Assembly: GCA_934644775.1 (NCBI GenBank) | Contig: CAKUDB010000001.1 | Span: 62,001 to 126,000, forward strand | DNA from: an uncultured bacterium | Lineage (GTDB): Bacteria; Vulcanimicrobiota; Xenobia; Xenobiales; Xenobiaceae | DNA length: 64,000 nucleotides | Direction of reading: 5' to 3' | Shown here: positions 49,175 to 58,450 of the stretch, piece by piece | How the letters are laid out: each line of letters begins with the position of its first letter | Numbering within the stretch: the first letter of the stretch is position 1 | The notes under the pieces: model-generated | What the model was told of the DNA's origin: nothing | The model's input: only the letters and a program-made list of their open reading frames with translations | Databases searched by the model: none | Made by a program: the position numbers and the translations under genes

Positions 49175-50620
49175 ATGTCTATACTAAGTAAAGCTCTATC
49201 TATCTTTAAGCCTGCCGAGCCTATCGCTCCTCAGTATAAAAATGAAGAAGAAATGCGTAGTCAGTATGGCTATTGGCGTCTCCGTCAGCTGTATTCAACT
49301 TTTGTCGGCTACGGTGTTTTTTATTTTGTACGTAAAAACATCTCTATAGCCATCCCTTTGTTGGAAAGCTCTTTAGGCATAAGCAAAGCGGCTATAGGTA
49401 TGATTGTCAGTATCTCCGACGTCGTTTATGGCATTTCTAAGTTTGTCAACGGTTTCTTAGGCGATCGTTGCAATGCTCGCTATTTTATGGCCGTCGGTTT
49501 GCTCTTGTCGGCTTTAGCCAACTTTATGTTCGGTATGAGCAGCGCTGTAGGCGTATTGCTGGCTGCTTGGGTCTTAAATGGCTGGTTCCAAGGTATGGGC
49601 TCTCCGCCTTGCTCTCGAGTTATTTGCCACTGGTTCTCTTCCAAAGAGCGCGGCACTTATTGGAGTATCTGGAATACCTCCCACCAGATCGGTCTCTCTT
49701 TAATTTTAATTATGGGCGGCTACTTAGGCGAATATTTCGGCTGGCGCTATGTTTTTTGTGTGCCTGCAGCTATCGCCGCTCTGACTTCGCTCTTTTTATT
49801 GGAGCGTATGCGCGACACTCCCGCTTCTATGGGGTTGCCCGATCCCGAAGTCTATACTAAAGAGAAGCCTTTCGTCCCTGTAGAAGAGCAAAAAGATAGC
49901 CAAGCTGTGGCTGCCTCTAAGGAAGTTGGCGATACAACTAAAGCTACGGAAGAAAAGCAAAGCAGCCGAGACTTCTTCCGTTTCCTATGTCGCCATGTTT
50001 TCAATAACCCCTATATTTGGGCTGTCTGTTTGGCCAACTTCTTTATTTACATTTTGCGCTATGGTTTCGTCACTTGGGGCCCTTCCTACTTAGATGCTCG
50101 CGGTGTCGCTTTAAGTCACGCTGGTATTACTATGGCTTGCTTTGAAATTGCCGGTATCGCCGGTTCTTTGTTGGCCGGTTGGATGACCGACCATTTCTTC
50201 AAAGGTAAGCGGGCTCCAGTTTGTGCTTACTACACTATAGCCTCTCTAATTAGTATCTTTATCTTTTGGAAACTGCCTATCGATTCTTCAGTCTGGGTTT
50301 ACAGTCTGATGTTTATCGTCACTGGCTTCTTTATTTATGGGCCGCAACTCTTAGTAGCTATTATGGCTACCGATTTTGCCACTAAGAAGGCTGCTGCTAC
50401 CGCTGTAGGTATGACCGGTCTTTTCGGCTATTTAAGCAGTATAGTCTCTGGCTGGGGCATGGGGCGTATTTTAGATTCTTACGGCTGGGACGTCGCTTTC
50501 CAAATGCTTCTAGCTTGCGCCTTCTTATCTATTCTGCCCTTTATCTTCGCTTGGAGTGCTAAGCCTAACGACTTAGAAAAACTTGAAGCTGAAGATAGAG
50601 AGGAAGCCCAAGAAGGCTAG
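49175..50620 (+). CDS. Organophosphate:phosphate antiporter family MFS transporter (GlpT/UhpT-like)
   Basis: The 481-residue product has twelve predicted TM helices. The OPA-family signature regions are FYFVRKNISIAIPLL after TM1, ISKFVNGFLGDRCNARYF and NGWFQGMGSPPCSRVICHWF. The R-K near TM1 is the phosphate-binding position of GlpT/UhpT. It would import glycerol-3-phosphate, a hexose phosphate or phosphoglycerate in exchange for phosphate; which one cannot be decided. The central cytoplasmic loop is long and Lys/Glu-rich. Confidence 0.88.
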   Translation: MSILSKALSIFKPAEPIAPQYKNEEEMRSQYGYWRLRQLYSTFVGYGVFYFVRKNISIAIPLLESSLGISKAAIGMIVSISDVVYGISKFVNGFLGDRCNARYFMAVGLLLSALANFMFGMSSAVGVLLAAWVLNGWFQGMGSPPCSRVICHWFSSKERGTYWSIWNTSHQIGLSLILIMGGYLGEYFGWRYVFCVPAAIAALTSLFLLERMRDTPASMGLPDPEVYTKEKPFVPVEEQKDSQAVAASKEVGDTTKATEEKQSSRDFFRFLCRHVFNNPYIWAVCLANFFIYILRYGFVTWGPSYLDARGVALSHAGITMACFEIAGIAGSLLAGWMTDHFFKGKRAPVCAYYTIASLISIFIFWKLPIDSSVWVYSLMFIVTGFFIYGPQLLVAIMATDFATKKAAATAVGMTGLFGYLSSIVSGWGMGRILDSYGWDVAFQMLLACAFLSILPFIFAWSAKPNDLEKLEAEDREEAQEG

Positions 50621-50654
50621 GGTAGATATCTACTCTACTTTTCGGCGGAAGGGT

Positions 50655-50693
50655 GGGGCAATTTAACTCTATAAAATGTGAGCTTGCCCCCTT
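50655..50693 (+). terminator. Hairpin after the MFS transporter gene
   Basis: GGGGCAA (50655-50661) pairs with TTGCCCC (50684-50690), followed by a short CTTT. Confidence 0.45.
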
Positions 50694-50701
50694 TATCCAC
50701 C

Positions 50702-50730
50702 TTGATAAGCCCCCCTTTTTATGTTAGAAT
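50702..50730 (+). promoter_or_regulatory. Promoter of rpsO
   Basis: TTGATA (50702-50707) and TAGAAT (50725-50730) are separated by 17 bases. The roughly 110-base leader may hold an S15 regulatory fold, which I cannot confirm. Confidence 0.6.
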
Positions 50731-50847
50731 ACCTCCCGGCTCTAACCTTAGCTTAAGGACGAACCTCCGCCCTTTAGCTCAGATTACAGCGACTACAATA
50801 AGGCATGGCTTTCGTTTTTGGGTCTATGTCAGAGGAAAGTTTTTATT

Positions 50848-51105
50848 ATGGAAAATAAGCAAGAAGTTGTCACTAAGTACAGCACTCACGAGTACGATAC
50901 CGGTTCTCCAGAAGTGCAGATCGCTCTCTTCACCAACCGCATTATCCACCTCACCGAGCACTGCAAGATGCACCCCAAGGATCACCACACCCGTCGCGGT
51001 TTACTTATGTTGGTCGGTCGTCGCAAACGCTTGCTCGGCTACTTGAAGAAGGTTGATATTAACCGCTATCGTTCTTTGATCGAGCGCTTAGGCTTGCGTC
51101 GTTAA
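50848..51105 (+). CDS. rpsO: 30S ribosomal protein S15
   Basis: The 85-residue product contains HEYDTGSPEVQIALFTNRI and HHTRRGLLMLVGRRKRLLGYL. ATG 50848 follows AGAGGAAAG; an in-frame codon at 50818 lies upstream of that site. pnp follows, the usual neighbour, but after a terminator and a 364-base gap. Confidence 0.97.
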   Translation: MENKQEVVTKYSTHEYDTGSPEVQIALFTNRIIHLTEHCKMHPKDHHTRRGLLMLVGRRKRLLGYLKKVDINRYRSLIERLGLRR

Positions 51106-51138
51106 TTTTCTTTCGTTATTTATTTTGAATGCAGGAAG

Positions 51139-51197
51139 GCAGCCTGTTCCAGAAGTTCTCAACTAGAGACACTTTTGGATAGGCTGCTTTATTTTTG
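51139..51197 (+). terminator. Terminator of rpsO
   Basis: GCAGCCT (51139-51145) pairs with AGGCTGC (51181-51187), with extra inner TCC/GGA pairing, followed by a T-rich tract. Confidence 0.6.
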
Positions 51198-51469
51198 TCT
51201 AACTTTTAGCCAAAGATAAAAAAATAGCTTTCTACTCCCATTACTTGATTGTTTAGGCAGGGTTATTCTTTTTCTGAATGAAACCCTGGGGGCTAAAGAT
51301 TAAGTATTTTTGTATCGCTGTTGTCAGGAAGCGCTTGGCAACTGTCCGCACTAATTGAGACAGCGTTTAGGAAAGACTCTTGGCCGTGGCCTGCTGTTTT
51401 TGTTAGCCATTAGTAGTTATTGATCTGTTGTTTAATGTATAAAGAAGAATCAAAGGAGAGTCTCATAAT
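51198..51469 (+). other. Probable pnp leader
   Basis: This is the remainder of the 364-base rpsO-pnp gap. It can form CAGGGTT / AACCCTG (around 51258-51287) and other small stems, and carries AAGGAGAG before pnp. There is no gene and no convincing promoter. In E. coli the pnp leader is an autoregulatory RNA; the same here is conjecture. Confidence 0.35.
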
Positions 51470-54247
51470 ATGAGTAAGTTGACAGACGTGCTTTCTCGAG
51501 TTGAGAAAGAGAAACATGTCGTCGAATGCCATGTCGGCAGCCGTACTATCCGTTTTGAAACTGGCGAAGTTGCCAAACAGGCCGGCGGTGCCGTATTGGT
51601 CAGCAGCGGTGAAACCGTCGTTTTAGTTACTGTATGCGCCAGCCCCATGCCCAGAGAGGGAGTCGATTTCTTCCCTTTAACTGTAGATTATGAAGAGAGA
51701 ATGTATGCTGCCGGTAAGATCCCCGGCGGTTGGATCAAGCGCGAGAGTCGTCCTCCCGAAAGAGCTATTTTGGTCTCCCGAGTTATCGACCGCCCTTGTC
51801 GTCCCCTTTTCCCAGAAGGTTTCCGCAACGATGTACATATTGTCGGCTTATGTACTTCCGTAGATACCGAAAATAATCCCGATGTTTTGGCCCTTTGTGG
51901 TGCCGGTGCCGCTCTGTCCATCTCCGATATTCCTTTTGACGGCCCCGTAGCTGGCGTCCGTGTCGGTTATATCGATGGCCAATTTGTTATCAACCCTACC
52001 GAAACTGAGCTTAAGAGCAGCACTTTAAATCTGACAGTCGCTGGTACTAAAGCCAACATCAACATGGTCGAATGTGGTTGCCAAGAGGTCTCCGAAGATC
52101 TATTGGTAAAGGCTTTTGAAGCGGCCCATGAAGCTATTCGCACTATTATTGCTTCTATTGAAGAATTGGTAGCCGTTTGTGGTAAGCCCAAAGGGAACTA
52201 TCCAGTTTATACTCCTAGCGCCGACTTGGAAAAATTGGTGCGTAATTACCAATTCGATGAGATTGCCAAAGCTATGCGAGTTATCGAAAAACACGCTCGC
52301 GAAGTGGCCTTTGATGCTATCAATTTAACCACCCTTAGAGAGGCTATCGAAGCCGATACCACTTTAAGTGAAGAAGCCAAGAGTGCCGCTTTGGAAATTT
52401 GTGGCCAAGCTGGTGCCGATAAAGACTACGCAGCTATCTCCAAGCACATTAAAGAAGATGAGCTTATGACTATGATCGTCGACGAAGGTATCCGCCCCGA
52501 CGGCCGTAAAGTCAACGAGATCCGTCCTTTATGGGCTAAAGTCGGCGTTATGCCTCGCACTCATGGCTCTGCTATCTTTACCCGAGGCCAAACTCAAGTC
52601 CTTTCCGCTTGTACTTTGGGCACTTTATCCGAAGCTCAAACCTTCGACAACGTTTTTGGCGAAACGACCCGCCGCTATATGCACCACTACAACTTCCCTC
52701 CTTTTAGTGTAGGTGAAGCTAAGGCTATGCGCAGTCCCGGTCGTCGCGAAATTGGTCACGGTGCTTTGGCTGAGAGAGCCTTAGTTCCCGTCTTGCCCAG
52801 CGCCGACGAGTTCCCTTACGCTATTCGCGTGGTGAGTGATGTCTTAGAATCTAACGGTTCTAGCTCTATGGCTTCCACTTGTGGCAGCACTTTGGCTTTG
52901 CTCGATGCGGGTGTGCCTTTAAAAGCTCCTGTAGCCGGTATCGCTATGGGCTTAATTAAAAAAGGTGATAATTTTGTAGTTTTGACCGACATCCAGGGCA
53001 TGGAAGATGCCTTTGGCGAGATGGACTTCAAAGTTACCGGTACCGCTCATGGTGTCACCGCTTTGCAAATGGACATCAAGATGAAGGGCGTAACCATGGA
53101 GATCTTGGGCAAAGCTTTGGCCCAGGCCCGCGACGCCCGTTTGGAAATTTTGGAAATGATCCACGAGGTTATTCCTCAGCATCGCGATCATCTTTCCCCT
53201 TATGCTCCCAAGATTGTTACTTTGCAAGTTGCTCCTGAGCGCATTAAAGACGTCATTGGGCCGGGTGGCAAAGTTATCAACAAGATTATTGCTGAAACTG
53301 GCGCTAAGGTCGAAATCGAAAATGATGGCAAGGTCTTTGTCGCGGCCTCTAATAGTGAAGCTGCCGATAAGGCTTGCAAGATGATCAACGACTTGGTGCG
53401 TGAAGTCCAAGCTGGCGAAGTTTATGACGGTACTGTGGCCCGTTTGATGGACTTTGGTGCTTTTGTCGAGATCTTGCCCGGACGTGAAGGTTTACTCCAT
53501 GTCTCCAAGATTAAGCCTTTCCACATTCGCAGCGTAGAAGACGTCCTCCATGTGGGCGACCATATCCAAGTTAAGGTTGAAGAGATCGATAATTTGGGTC
53601 GCATCAACCTTACTCGCAAGGGGCTCTGGACTGAAGAAGAATTGGCTCAAGCCGATTCTCCCGTAGATGTGGGTGAACTTCGCCCTGAGCGTCGCCCCCG
53701 TCCGGTTCGCCCTGAGCGTCCCGAGCGTCCCGAGCGGCTCGAGCGGCTCGAGCGTCCCGAGCATGGGGATCGTTTAGAGCGTATGGAAGCTCCCGAGCGT
53801 TACGAGCGTGTAGAAAGAGCCCCTAAGCGTCCTCGCCGCGAGCCTGAGCGCGCCGACAGAGCTGCTGCCAGGGTTTTGCGTGAAGAGCGCTCTGTAGCTC
53901 CTCGCTATCAGGAAGACCTTTACGATTCTAGGGTAATGCCTGCCCGTCGCCGTGAAACTGGTATGCGCGAACCGATTATGCGCGATCCGGGTTACGACGA
54001 GCATATAGCTCCAACTCGCCGCCGCGAGTCGGCTTTTAGCGAGCGTCCTATGAGTCGCCGCCGCGAGCCCATGTACGACGAGCTCCCTCCTATGCGTCGC
54101 CGCGAGCCCCTCTATGACGAAGTGCCGCCTATGCGTCGCCGCGAGCCGATTATGCGCGAGCCCGTCTACGACGAGCCCAGACAAGATATCCGTCCTGACG
54201 GTGATATGCCCACCCGCCACCGTCGCCGTCGCCGTTCCGAAATGTAG
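51470..54247 (+). CDS. pnp: Polyribonucleotide nucleotidyltransferase with long Arg/Glu-rich tail
   Basis: PNPase is the 3'-5' phosphorolytic RNA exonuclease. At 925 residues it is about 200 longer than usual. Two RNase PH cores (about 12-240 and 330-560) carry RESRPPERAILVSRVIDRPCRP and FTRGQTQVLSACTLGT. KH (near 590, IGPGGKVINKIIAETGA) and S1 (near 650, GTVARLMDFGAFVEILPG) domains follow. From about 735 to the end it is low-complexity R/E/P-rich, with repeats such as PERPERPERLERLERPE and MRRREPLYDEVPP. The tail is likely disordered and RNA- or partner-binding. Confidence 0.95.
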   Translation: MSKLTDVLSRVEKEKHVVECHVGSRTIRFETGEVAKQAGGAVLVSSGETVVLVTVCASPMPREGVDFFPLTVDYEERMYAAGKIPGGWIKRESRPPERAILVSRVIDRPCRPLFPEGFRNDVHIVGLCTSVDTENNPDVLALCGAGAALSISDIPFDGPVAGVRVGYIDGQFVINPTETELKSSTLNLTVAGTKANINMVECGCQEVSEDLLVKAFEAAHEAIRTIIASIEELVAVCGKPKGNYPVYTPSADLEKLVRNYQFDEIAKAMRVIEKHAREVAFDAINLTTLREAIEADTTLSEEAKSAALEICGQAGADKDYAAISKHIKEDELMTMIVDEGIRPDGRKVNEIRPLWAKVGVMPRTHGSAIFTRGQTQVLSACTLGTLSEAQTFDNVFGETTRRYMHHYNFPPFSVGEAKAMRSPGRREIGHGALAERALVPVLPSADEFPYAIRVVSDVLESNGSSSMASTCGSTLALLDAGVPLKAPVAGIAMGLIKKGDNFVVLTDIQGMEDAFGEMDFKVTGTAHGVTALQMDIKMKGVTMEILGKALAQARDARLEILEMIHEVIPQHRDHLSPYAPKIVTLQVAPERIKDVIGPGGKVINKIIAETGAKVEIENDGKVFVAASNSEAADKACKMINDLVREVQAGEVYDGTVARLMDFGAFVEILPGREGLLHVSKIKPFHIRSVEDVLHVGDHIQVKVEEIDNLGRINLTRKGLWTEEELAQADSPVDVGELRPERRPRPVRPERPERPERLERLERPEHGDRLERMEAPERYERVERAPKRPRREPERADRAAARVLREERSVAPRYQEDLYDSRVMPARRRETGMREPIMRDPGYDEHIAPTRRRESAFSERPMSRRREPMYDELPPMRRREPLYDEVPPMRRREPIMREPVYDEPRQDIRPDGDMPTRHRRRRRSEM

Positions 54248-54260
54248 CTCTAGGCCACTG

Positions 54261-54354
54261 AGCTGACTTTTTAGGGCATAAAGTTCTAAAAGGTCAGCTT
54301 CGTCGGAACTAATAAAGCCAGTTTCAATTTCTTAGAGTTGGGCTGGCTTTTTTT
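54261..54354 (+). terminator. Two hairpins ending pnp
   Basis: The first stem, AGCTGACTTTTTAG / CTAAAAGGTCAGCT (54261-54299), is 14 bp with one G-T pair. The second, AAAGCCAG / CTGGCTTT (54314-54350), is followed by T residues and is the likely terminator. Confidence 0.75.
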
Positions 54355-54380
54355 ATTAAGAAAAATGGGATTGCAAATTT

Positions 54381-56801
54381 ATGGCCGCCGGACAGAATAG
54401 AAATATTGAAGCTTATCTAGGCGATGTAGAAAGGGTCTTTACAGAGTTGATCCCTTCGCGCAGCCATTACAGCCTGCGTCAAGAGCAAGTTAAGATGGCC
54501 CTGGCTACTGCCCAAGCTATAGCTGGCGGTAAGGTTCTTTTAGCCCAAGCTGGTACCGGAGTAGGCAAAACTTTGGCCTATTTAGTGCCTAGTGTTATCT
54601 GGCGCACTAAATATGGAGGCGGACAGACTTTAATTGCCACTTATACTACTAATTTGCAACAACAAATCTTTGACAAAGATTACCCTTTTGTGCGCGAGCG
54701 TTTAGGTTTTCCTTTTCGTCTTATTCAAGCTTTGGGGCGTACTCGCTATTTATGTTTAATGCGCTTTTATCGCCTGTGGATTAATAGCCAACAGTATCCA
54801 CAATATGGCCAACTTTTAGACTGTATTGGCGATTGTATAGAGACTGACAATAACTCTCTTTTCCATCCTGAATTGCAAGAAGAAGAGCCTTTGCGCGGTT
54901 TAGCTGCCGATTTTCGCCGTTTGACTAAAAGATTTTGCGCTTGGGACGATACCCTTTGGCCACACATTTGTGCCGAATCGCTTAGTTGTACTAAGCGCAG
55001 CTGTCGTTACTTCCATAATTGCTATTTTTATAAAGAGCGCTCTCTATTAGGTGGTGCCGATGTTTGTGTAGCCAATCATGCCCTCTTATGTGCCGTCTTG
55101 CGCCAAGATAGTTTGAGTAGGTTAGTACCACAAATTGGCGCTTGTATTATCGATGAAGCTCACCACTTTGAAGATGTGGCTATTGAGCAAATGTCCAATT
55201 CTTTTGACGGCTCAGTTAGCAGCGAGTTCTTTACCAGTTTTGCTGCTACTAAACATAGTAATTTTGCAAGTTTGGGTAAATTAGAACCCGAAGCTTCTAA
55301 GCAGATGAGCCTTATCGATGAGCCTAAATTAGAGGCTAATATGGGCTCTATGATGGTTAAGTCAGAGGGAAAAAATGTAGATTATCCGTCTGGTTGGTTT
55401 AGCAATTTAGCTGAGGCCATTAGCAAGATGGCTACTTACTTACCTTACGGAGCGGAAGCTGATATTTTACGGGCTCTGAAAGGTTTTTATTATGGAGCTT
55501 TTCAGGATTTACGTGAAAGTATAGTGCCCTATTTTAAAGCTTTAGAAGATTATTACTCTAACGAAGCCTATAGCCAATTGGACTGTTTTGAAAGTAAATC
55601 CCGCCTAGCTATGTTAAATAGCAAATGGTTATCTGTAGCTGGAGAGTGGGGAGAGAACTTAACTGTAGAAGGGGAAAAGATTAAGAAGGCTGGCAATAAT
55701 TGCGCTGCTCAACTTAGAGAGATAGAGAGTCTTTGGAAAGATATTAGCGAACGGGCTGAAATTGACGATAGTGACAATGGGCCAGGGGTTTTGCTCTCTA
55801 CCGCTTTGGAGCAACTGGACGATTTTATAGAAAATTTTCGAGTTTGTCACGATATTGGCCAGGAAGCCGAAGCTTTGGGCCATTGGATAGAAAGAGGGCG
55901 CGGCGGTGTAAGGTTGCGAGCGGCCAGAGTTGATATAAGCGATTATTTGGCTGCAGCTTTTTGGCAACAGATGCCCTCGGCTATAGCCACCTCAGCTACA
56001 CTAAAAATTGATGATGGTTTCGATTTCTTCTGCTCTAGAACTGGGGTCGATAAAATTGAACAGAACCGAGTTGATAAGCTTAGTTTTAATAGCCCTTTCC
56101 ATTACGAATACCAAGCTTTAGTGGCTATTGCCAGCGATTTGGGCCGTTCTGGCTCCTCGGAAGCGGCTAGCGACGCTTTTTTGCGCCAAGCGGTTCGTTT
56201 TATTGCCCAAGCGGCCAAGTTGTGGCAAGGGCGTACGCTTATTTTGGCTACTTCGCGCTACGAAGTAGAAAAGATCTATGAGATTTTGCAACGCCCCTTG
56301 GCCAGATCAGGTTTAACCTTATTAAAGCAAAGCCCCGGCCTTAGAGCTGAGCAAATAGAGCGCTTGCGCCGAGCTAAAGAGCAAGCCGAAAAGATAGTCC
56401 TTGTCGGTACCGATTCCTTTTGGGAAGGGGTGGACGTAGCTGGCGAGGCCCTCTCTTGCGTAGTAATTTTGCGTCTACCTTTTACTTCACCGGACAATCC
56501 CTTTTTTAAAATTCGCTCCCAAAGTATGGGCGACCAAGCTTTCCGTAAATATGCTATCCCTCTGGCCGTACTCAAATTTTGCCAAGGCTTCGGTCGCTTG
56601 GTGCGCACCGAAAAAGATCGCGGCGTAGTCTTTGTCTTAGATAATCGACTCGATTTGCAAGTGGGTAAGAATTATCGCCGCCACTTTTTAGGTTCTTTGC
56701 CTTCGGCTTGTCCGGTAATTTACAATAAGAGTGACATTTTGGCTCAGCAAGCTTACCAATGGTACCGAACGGGTTTACTTTCGTCTAATCTTCTGCTCTA
56801 A
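54381..56801 (+). CDS. dinG: DinG-type ATP-dependent helicase with Fe-S cluster
   Basis: The 806-residue XPD/DinG superfamily 2 helicase has Walker A AGTGVGKT (57-64), C125, C203, C208 and C214 with the spacing of the DinG 4Fe-4S ligands, and DEAH at 258-261. Motif VI is in CQGFGRLVRTEKDRG. It unwinds 5'-tailed DNA, R-loops or G-quadruplexes in other species. No exonuclease domain is fused. Its stop overlaps the stop of the convergent methyltransferase gene by 4 bases. Confidence 0.88.
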   Translation: MAAGQNRNIEAYLGDVERVFTELIPSRSHYSLRQEQVKMALATAQAIAGGKVLLAQAGTGVGKTLAYLVPSVIWRTKYGGGQTLIATYTTNLQQQIFDKDYPFVRERLGFPFRLIQALGRTRYLCLMRFYRLWINSQQYPQYGQLLDCIGDCIETDNNSLFHPELQEEEPLRGLAADFRRLTKRFCAWDDTLWPHICAESLSCTKRSCRYFHNCYFYKERSLLGGADVCVANHALLCAVLRQDSLSRLVPQIGACIIDEAHHFEDVAIEQMSNSFDGSVSSEFFTSFAATKHSNFASLGKLEPEASKQMSLIDEPKLEANMGSMMVKSEGKNVDYPSGWFSNLAEAISKMATYLPYGAEADILRALKGFYYGAFQDLRESIVPYFKALEDYYSNEAYSQLDCFESKSRLAMLNSKWLSVAGEWGENLTVEGEKIKKAGNNCAAQLREIESLWKDISERAEIDDSDNGPGVLLSTALEQLDDFIENFRVCHDIGQEAEALGHWIERGRGGVRLRAARVDISDYLAAAFWQQMPSAIATSATLKIDDGFDFFCSRTGVDKIEQNRVDKLSFNSPFHYEYQALVAIASDLGRSGSSEAASDAFLRQAVRFIAQAAKLWQGRTLILATSRYEVEKIYEILQRPLARSGLTLLKQSPGLRAEQIERLRRAKEQAEKIVLVGTDSFWEGVDVAGEALSCVVILRLPFTSPDNPFFKIRSQSMGDQAFRKYAIPLAVLKFCQGFGRLVRTEKDRGVVFVLDNRLDLQVGKNYRRHFLGSLPSACPVIYNKSDILAQQAYQWYRTGLLSSNLLL

Positions 56802-58354
56802 ATGTCTGTCTCAATGCCGCTCTTTCTTTTTTCGCGATCTTTTTCATCGATTAGGAGTTCGCGTTTTAATCTTATCTGAACAACATTGTGAGCCAATCGG
56901 GCTCTGTTATGGGGTAGACGGGCTATAAAACCGCGCCAGCCCCAGCGTTTTTTATCGTAGTCAAATAAGTTGCGCTCTTCTACTACTCGAATGGCTTTGC
57001 ACCACTTTTGTACTTCAAAGACGTTTTGCAATGTCCATAAAATTCGAGGGCGTTGAGCACTTTCAGTAACGTTACCCTTTTTGGAAGGCTTGACGTTGGG
57101 CTTCTTCTTTACAACGGGCGGAGGAAGGGTAAGGGCATGGTTCTCTTTCATCTCTTCCATAGAGGGCAGATCGAAGATTACATCAATCGAAGCAAACTTG
57201 CGAGCTAATTTGTTAAGAAAGGCCTTAACTGTATCTAGCTCGATATAAGCAAAAAGATCTTGGGCAATAATAACTTTAGGCTCATTAGCTTTACTTATGT
57301 TGTCGATCCAGCTAAAGTCGGTGACACTTTTAGCTATTACTTCTAATTTATCAGCCTTGCTAAAAAAGGCACGGCGCAGATCTAAGTTTAAGGGGAGATC
57401 GATATCGATCCATTTATTATAGGTACTTTCTGGAATGCGGTGCAAGCGAGTATCTAAGCCCGGAGCCAAGTTGATAATTGTCACCTCTTGGTTCTTTTCC
57501 AGAAAATTCTTAAGCATACGGTCGATTAAATAGTCGCGCACGGCTAACCCTACTTGATCGATACCTAGATCGGCAAAGTAGCTAAAATCATAATTTATAT
57601 TGCTGACTACGTCTAGGGCGTTTTGATCCTCTAAAATAGGTACAGGCTGGCGAGCTTCTAAAGTGCGAGCCCAAAGGGCAGCCAGAGTATTATAGGGGTT
57701 GCCTGTATAAAAGAAAGGAATCTTGTGGAAAGAGCCTTCTTTTTGAGCCGTTAAGCATATCTTTCCATCTTGGCTAACATTTACTTTTATATCGATAAAT
57801 TTAGCCTGCTGGGCAAAACTCTCCAGCTCTTGGGGAGTATAGACGCGCATACTGGGAATTAAATCGGTGTGCTTCTTGGCGGCTACAGGATCGCAACAGT
57901 CGCAATAAATAGCTACAGTGCCCCCCGGTTTTAGAACGCGGTAAATCTCTTCAAAGCCTTTTTTTATGTCGGGCCAGAAATAGATAGTCTCAGAAGCGGT
58001 GGCTAAGTCAAACCAATTGTCGGAGAAAGGTAGTTCGCTTACATCGCCTTGGACAACTTTAGCTAAGCCCATTTCTACGGCTTCTTTATTGTAAGCTAGG
58101 GAAGCTTTGACACTTAAAGGGGAAATATCGACGCCGTATATGAGAGCACTGTGACGCTTTTTGCGCAGCATAGCTAAATGGTGGCCACCTCCGCAACCAA
58201 TATCGAGAACGGTTCCGTTGATGGGAATTTCAAAAAATTGGCTGGCAAAATTAAAAAGGGGGATATGCTCCCGGTTCATACGGCGCAAAACGTAAGAACC
58301 GCCCCATTTTATGCCGGGATTGGCAAAATTATGCATCCATTGTTTGAAAAACAC
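56798..58354 (-). CDS. Fused methyltransferase: class I SAM domain plus LCM/PPM-like domain
   Basis: The 518-residue protein is composed of two methyltransferase folds. Residues 1-205 are a UbiE/Methyltransf_11-type domain with motif I DIGCGGG (51-57), GVDISPLSV and LKPGGTVAIY. Residues about 220-480 match the leucine carboxyl methyltransferase family (PF04072-like), with INLAPGLDTRLHRIP (294-308) and KWIDIDLPL. A Lys/Pro-rich insertion lies at 411-436. Known LCM relatives act on protein carboxylates, small polyketide-type carboxylic acids or tRNA wybutosine. The substrate here is unknown. Transcribed alone. Confidence 0.8.
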   Translation of the reverse strand: MFFKQWMHNFANPGIKWGGSYVLRRMNREHIPLFNFASQFFEIPINGTVLDIGCGGGHHLAMLRKKRHSALIYGVDISPLSVKASLAYNKEAVEMGLAKVVQGDVSELPFSDNWFDLATASETIYFWPDIKKGFEEIYRVLKPGGTVAIYCDCCDPVAAKKHTDLIPSMRVYTPQELESFAQQAKFIDIKVNVSQDGKICLTAQKEGSFHKIPFFYTGNPYNTLAALWARTLEARQPVPILEDQNALDVVSNINYDFSYFADLGIDQVGLAVRDYLIDRMLKNFLEKNQEVTIINLAPGLDTRLHRIPESTYNKWIDIDLPLNLDLRRAFFSKADKLEVIAKSVTDFSWIDNISKANEPKVIIAQDLFAYIELDTVKAFLNKLARKFASIDVIFDLPSMEEMKENHALTLPPPVVKKKPNVKPSKKGNVTESAQRPRILWTLQNVFEVQKWCKAIRVVEERNLFDYDKKRWGWRGFIARLPHNRARLAHNVVQIRLKRELLIDEKDREKRKSGIETDI

Positions 58355-58450
58355 AGTTTAATCTCTCCGCCGTTTCTTATTCTTTTTTTTCAAGTAAAAA
58401 AACCGCCCATTATTATACTTCCGTATTGGCAAAACTCCTAGATATAGGTA

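Noticed and set aside
50678..51046. 122-residue frame overlapping rpsO
   Set aside because: Out-of-frame shadow covering the rpsO promoter, leader and gene.
53774..54220. 148-residue minus-strand frame over the pnp tail
   Set aside because: Antisense of the repetitive Arg/Glu-rich tail, with His/Ala/Thr-rich nonsense and no start signal.
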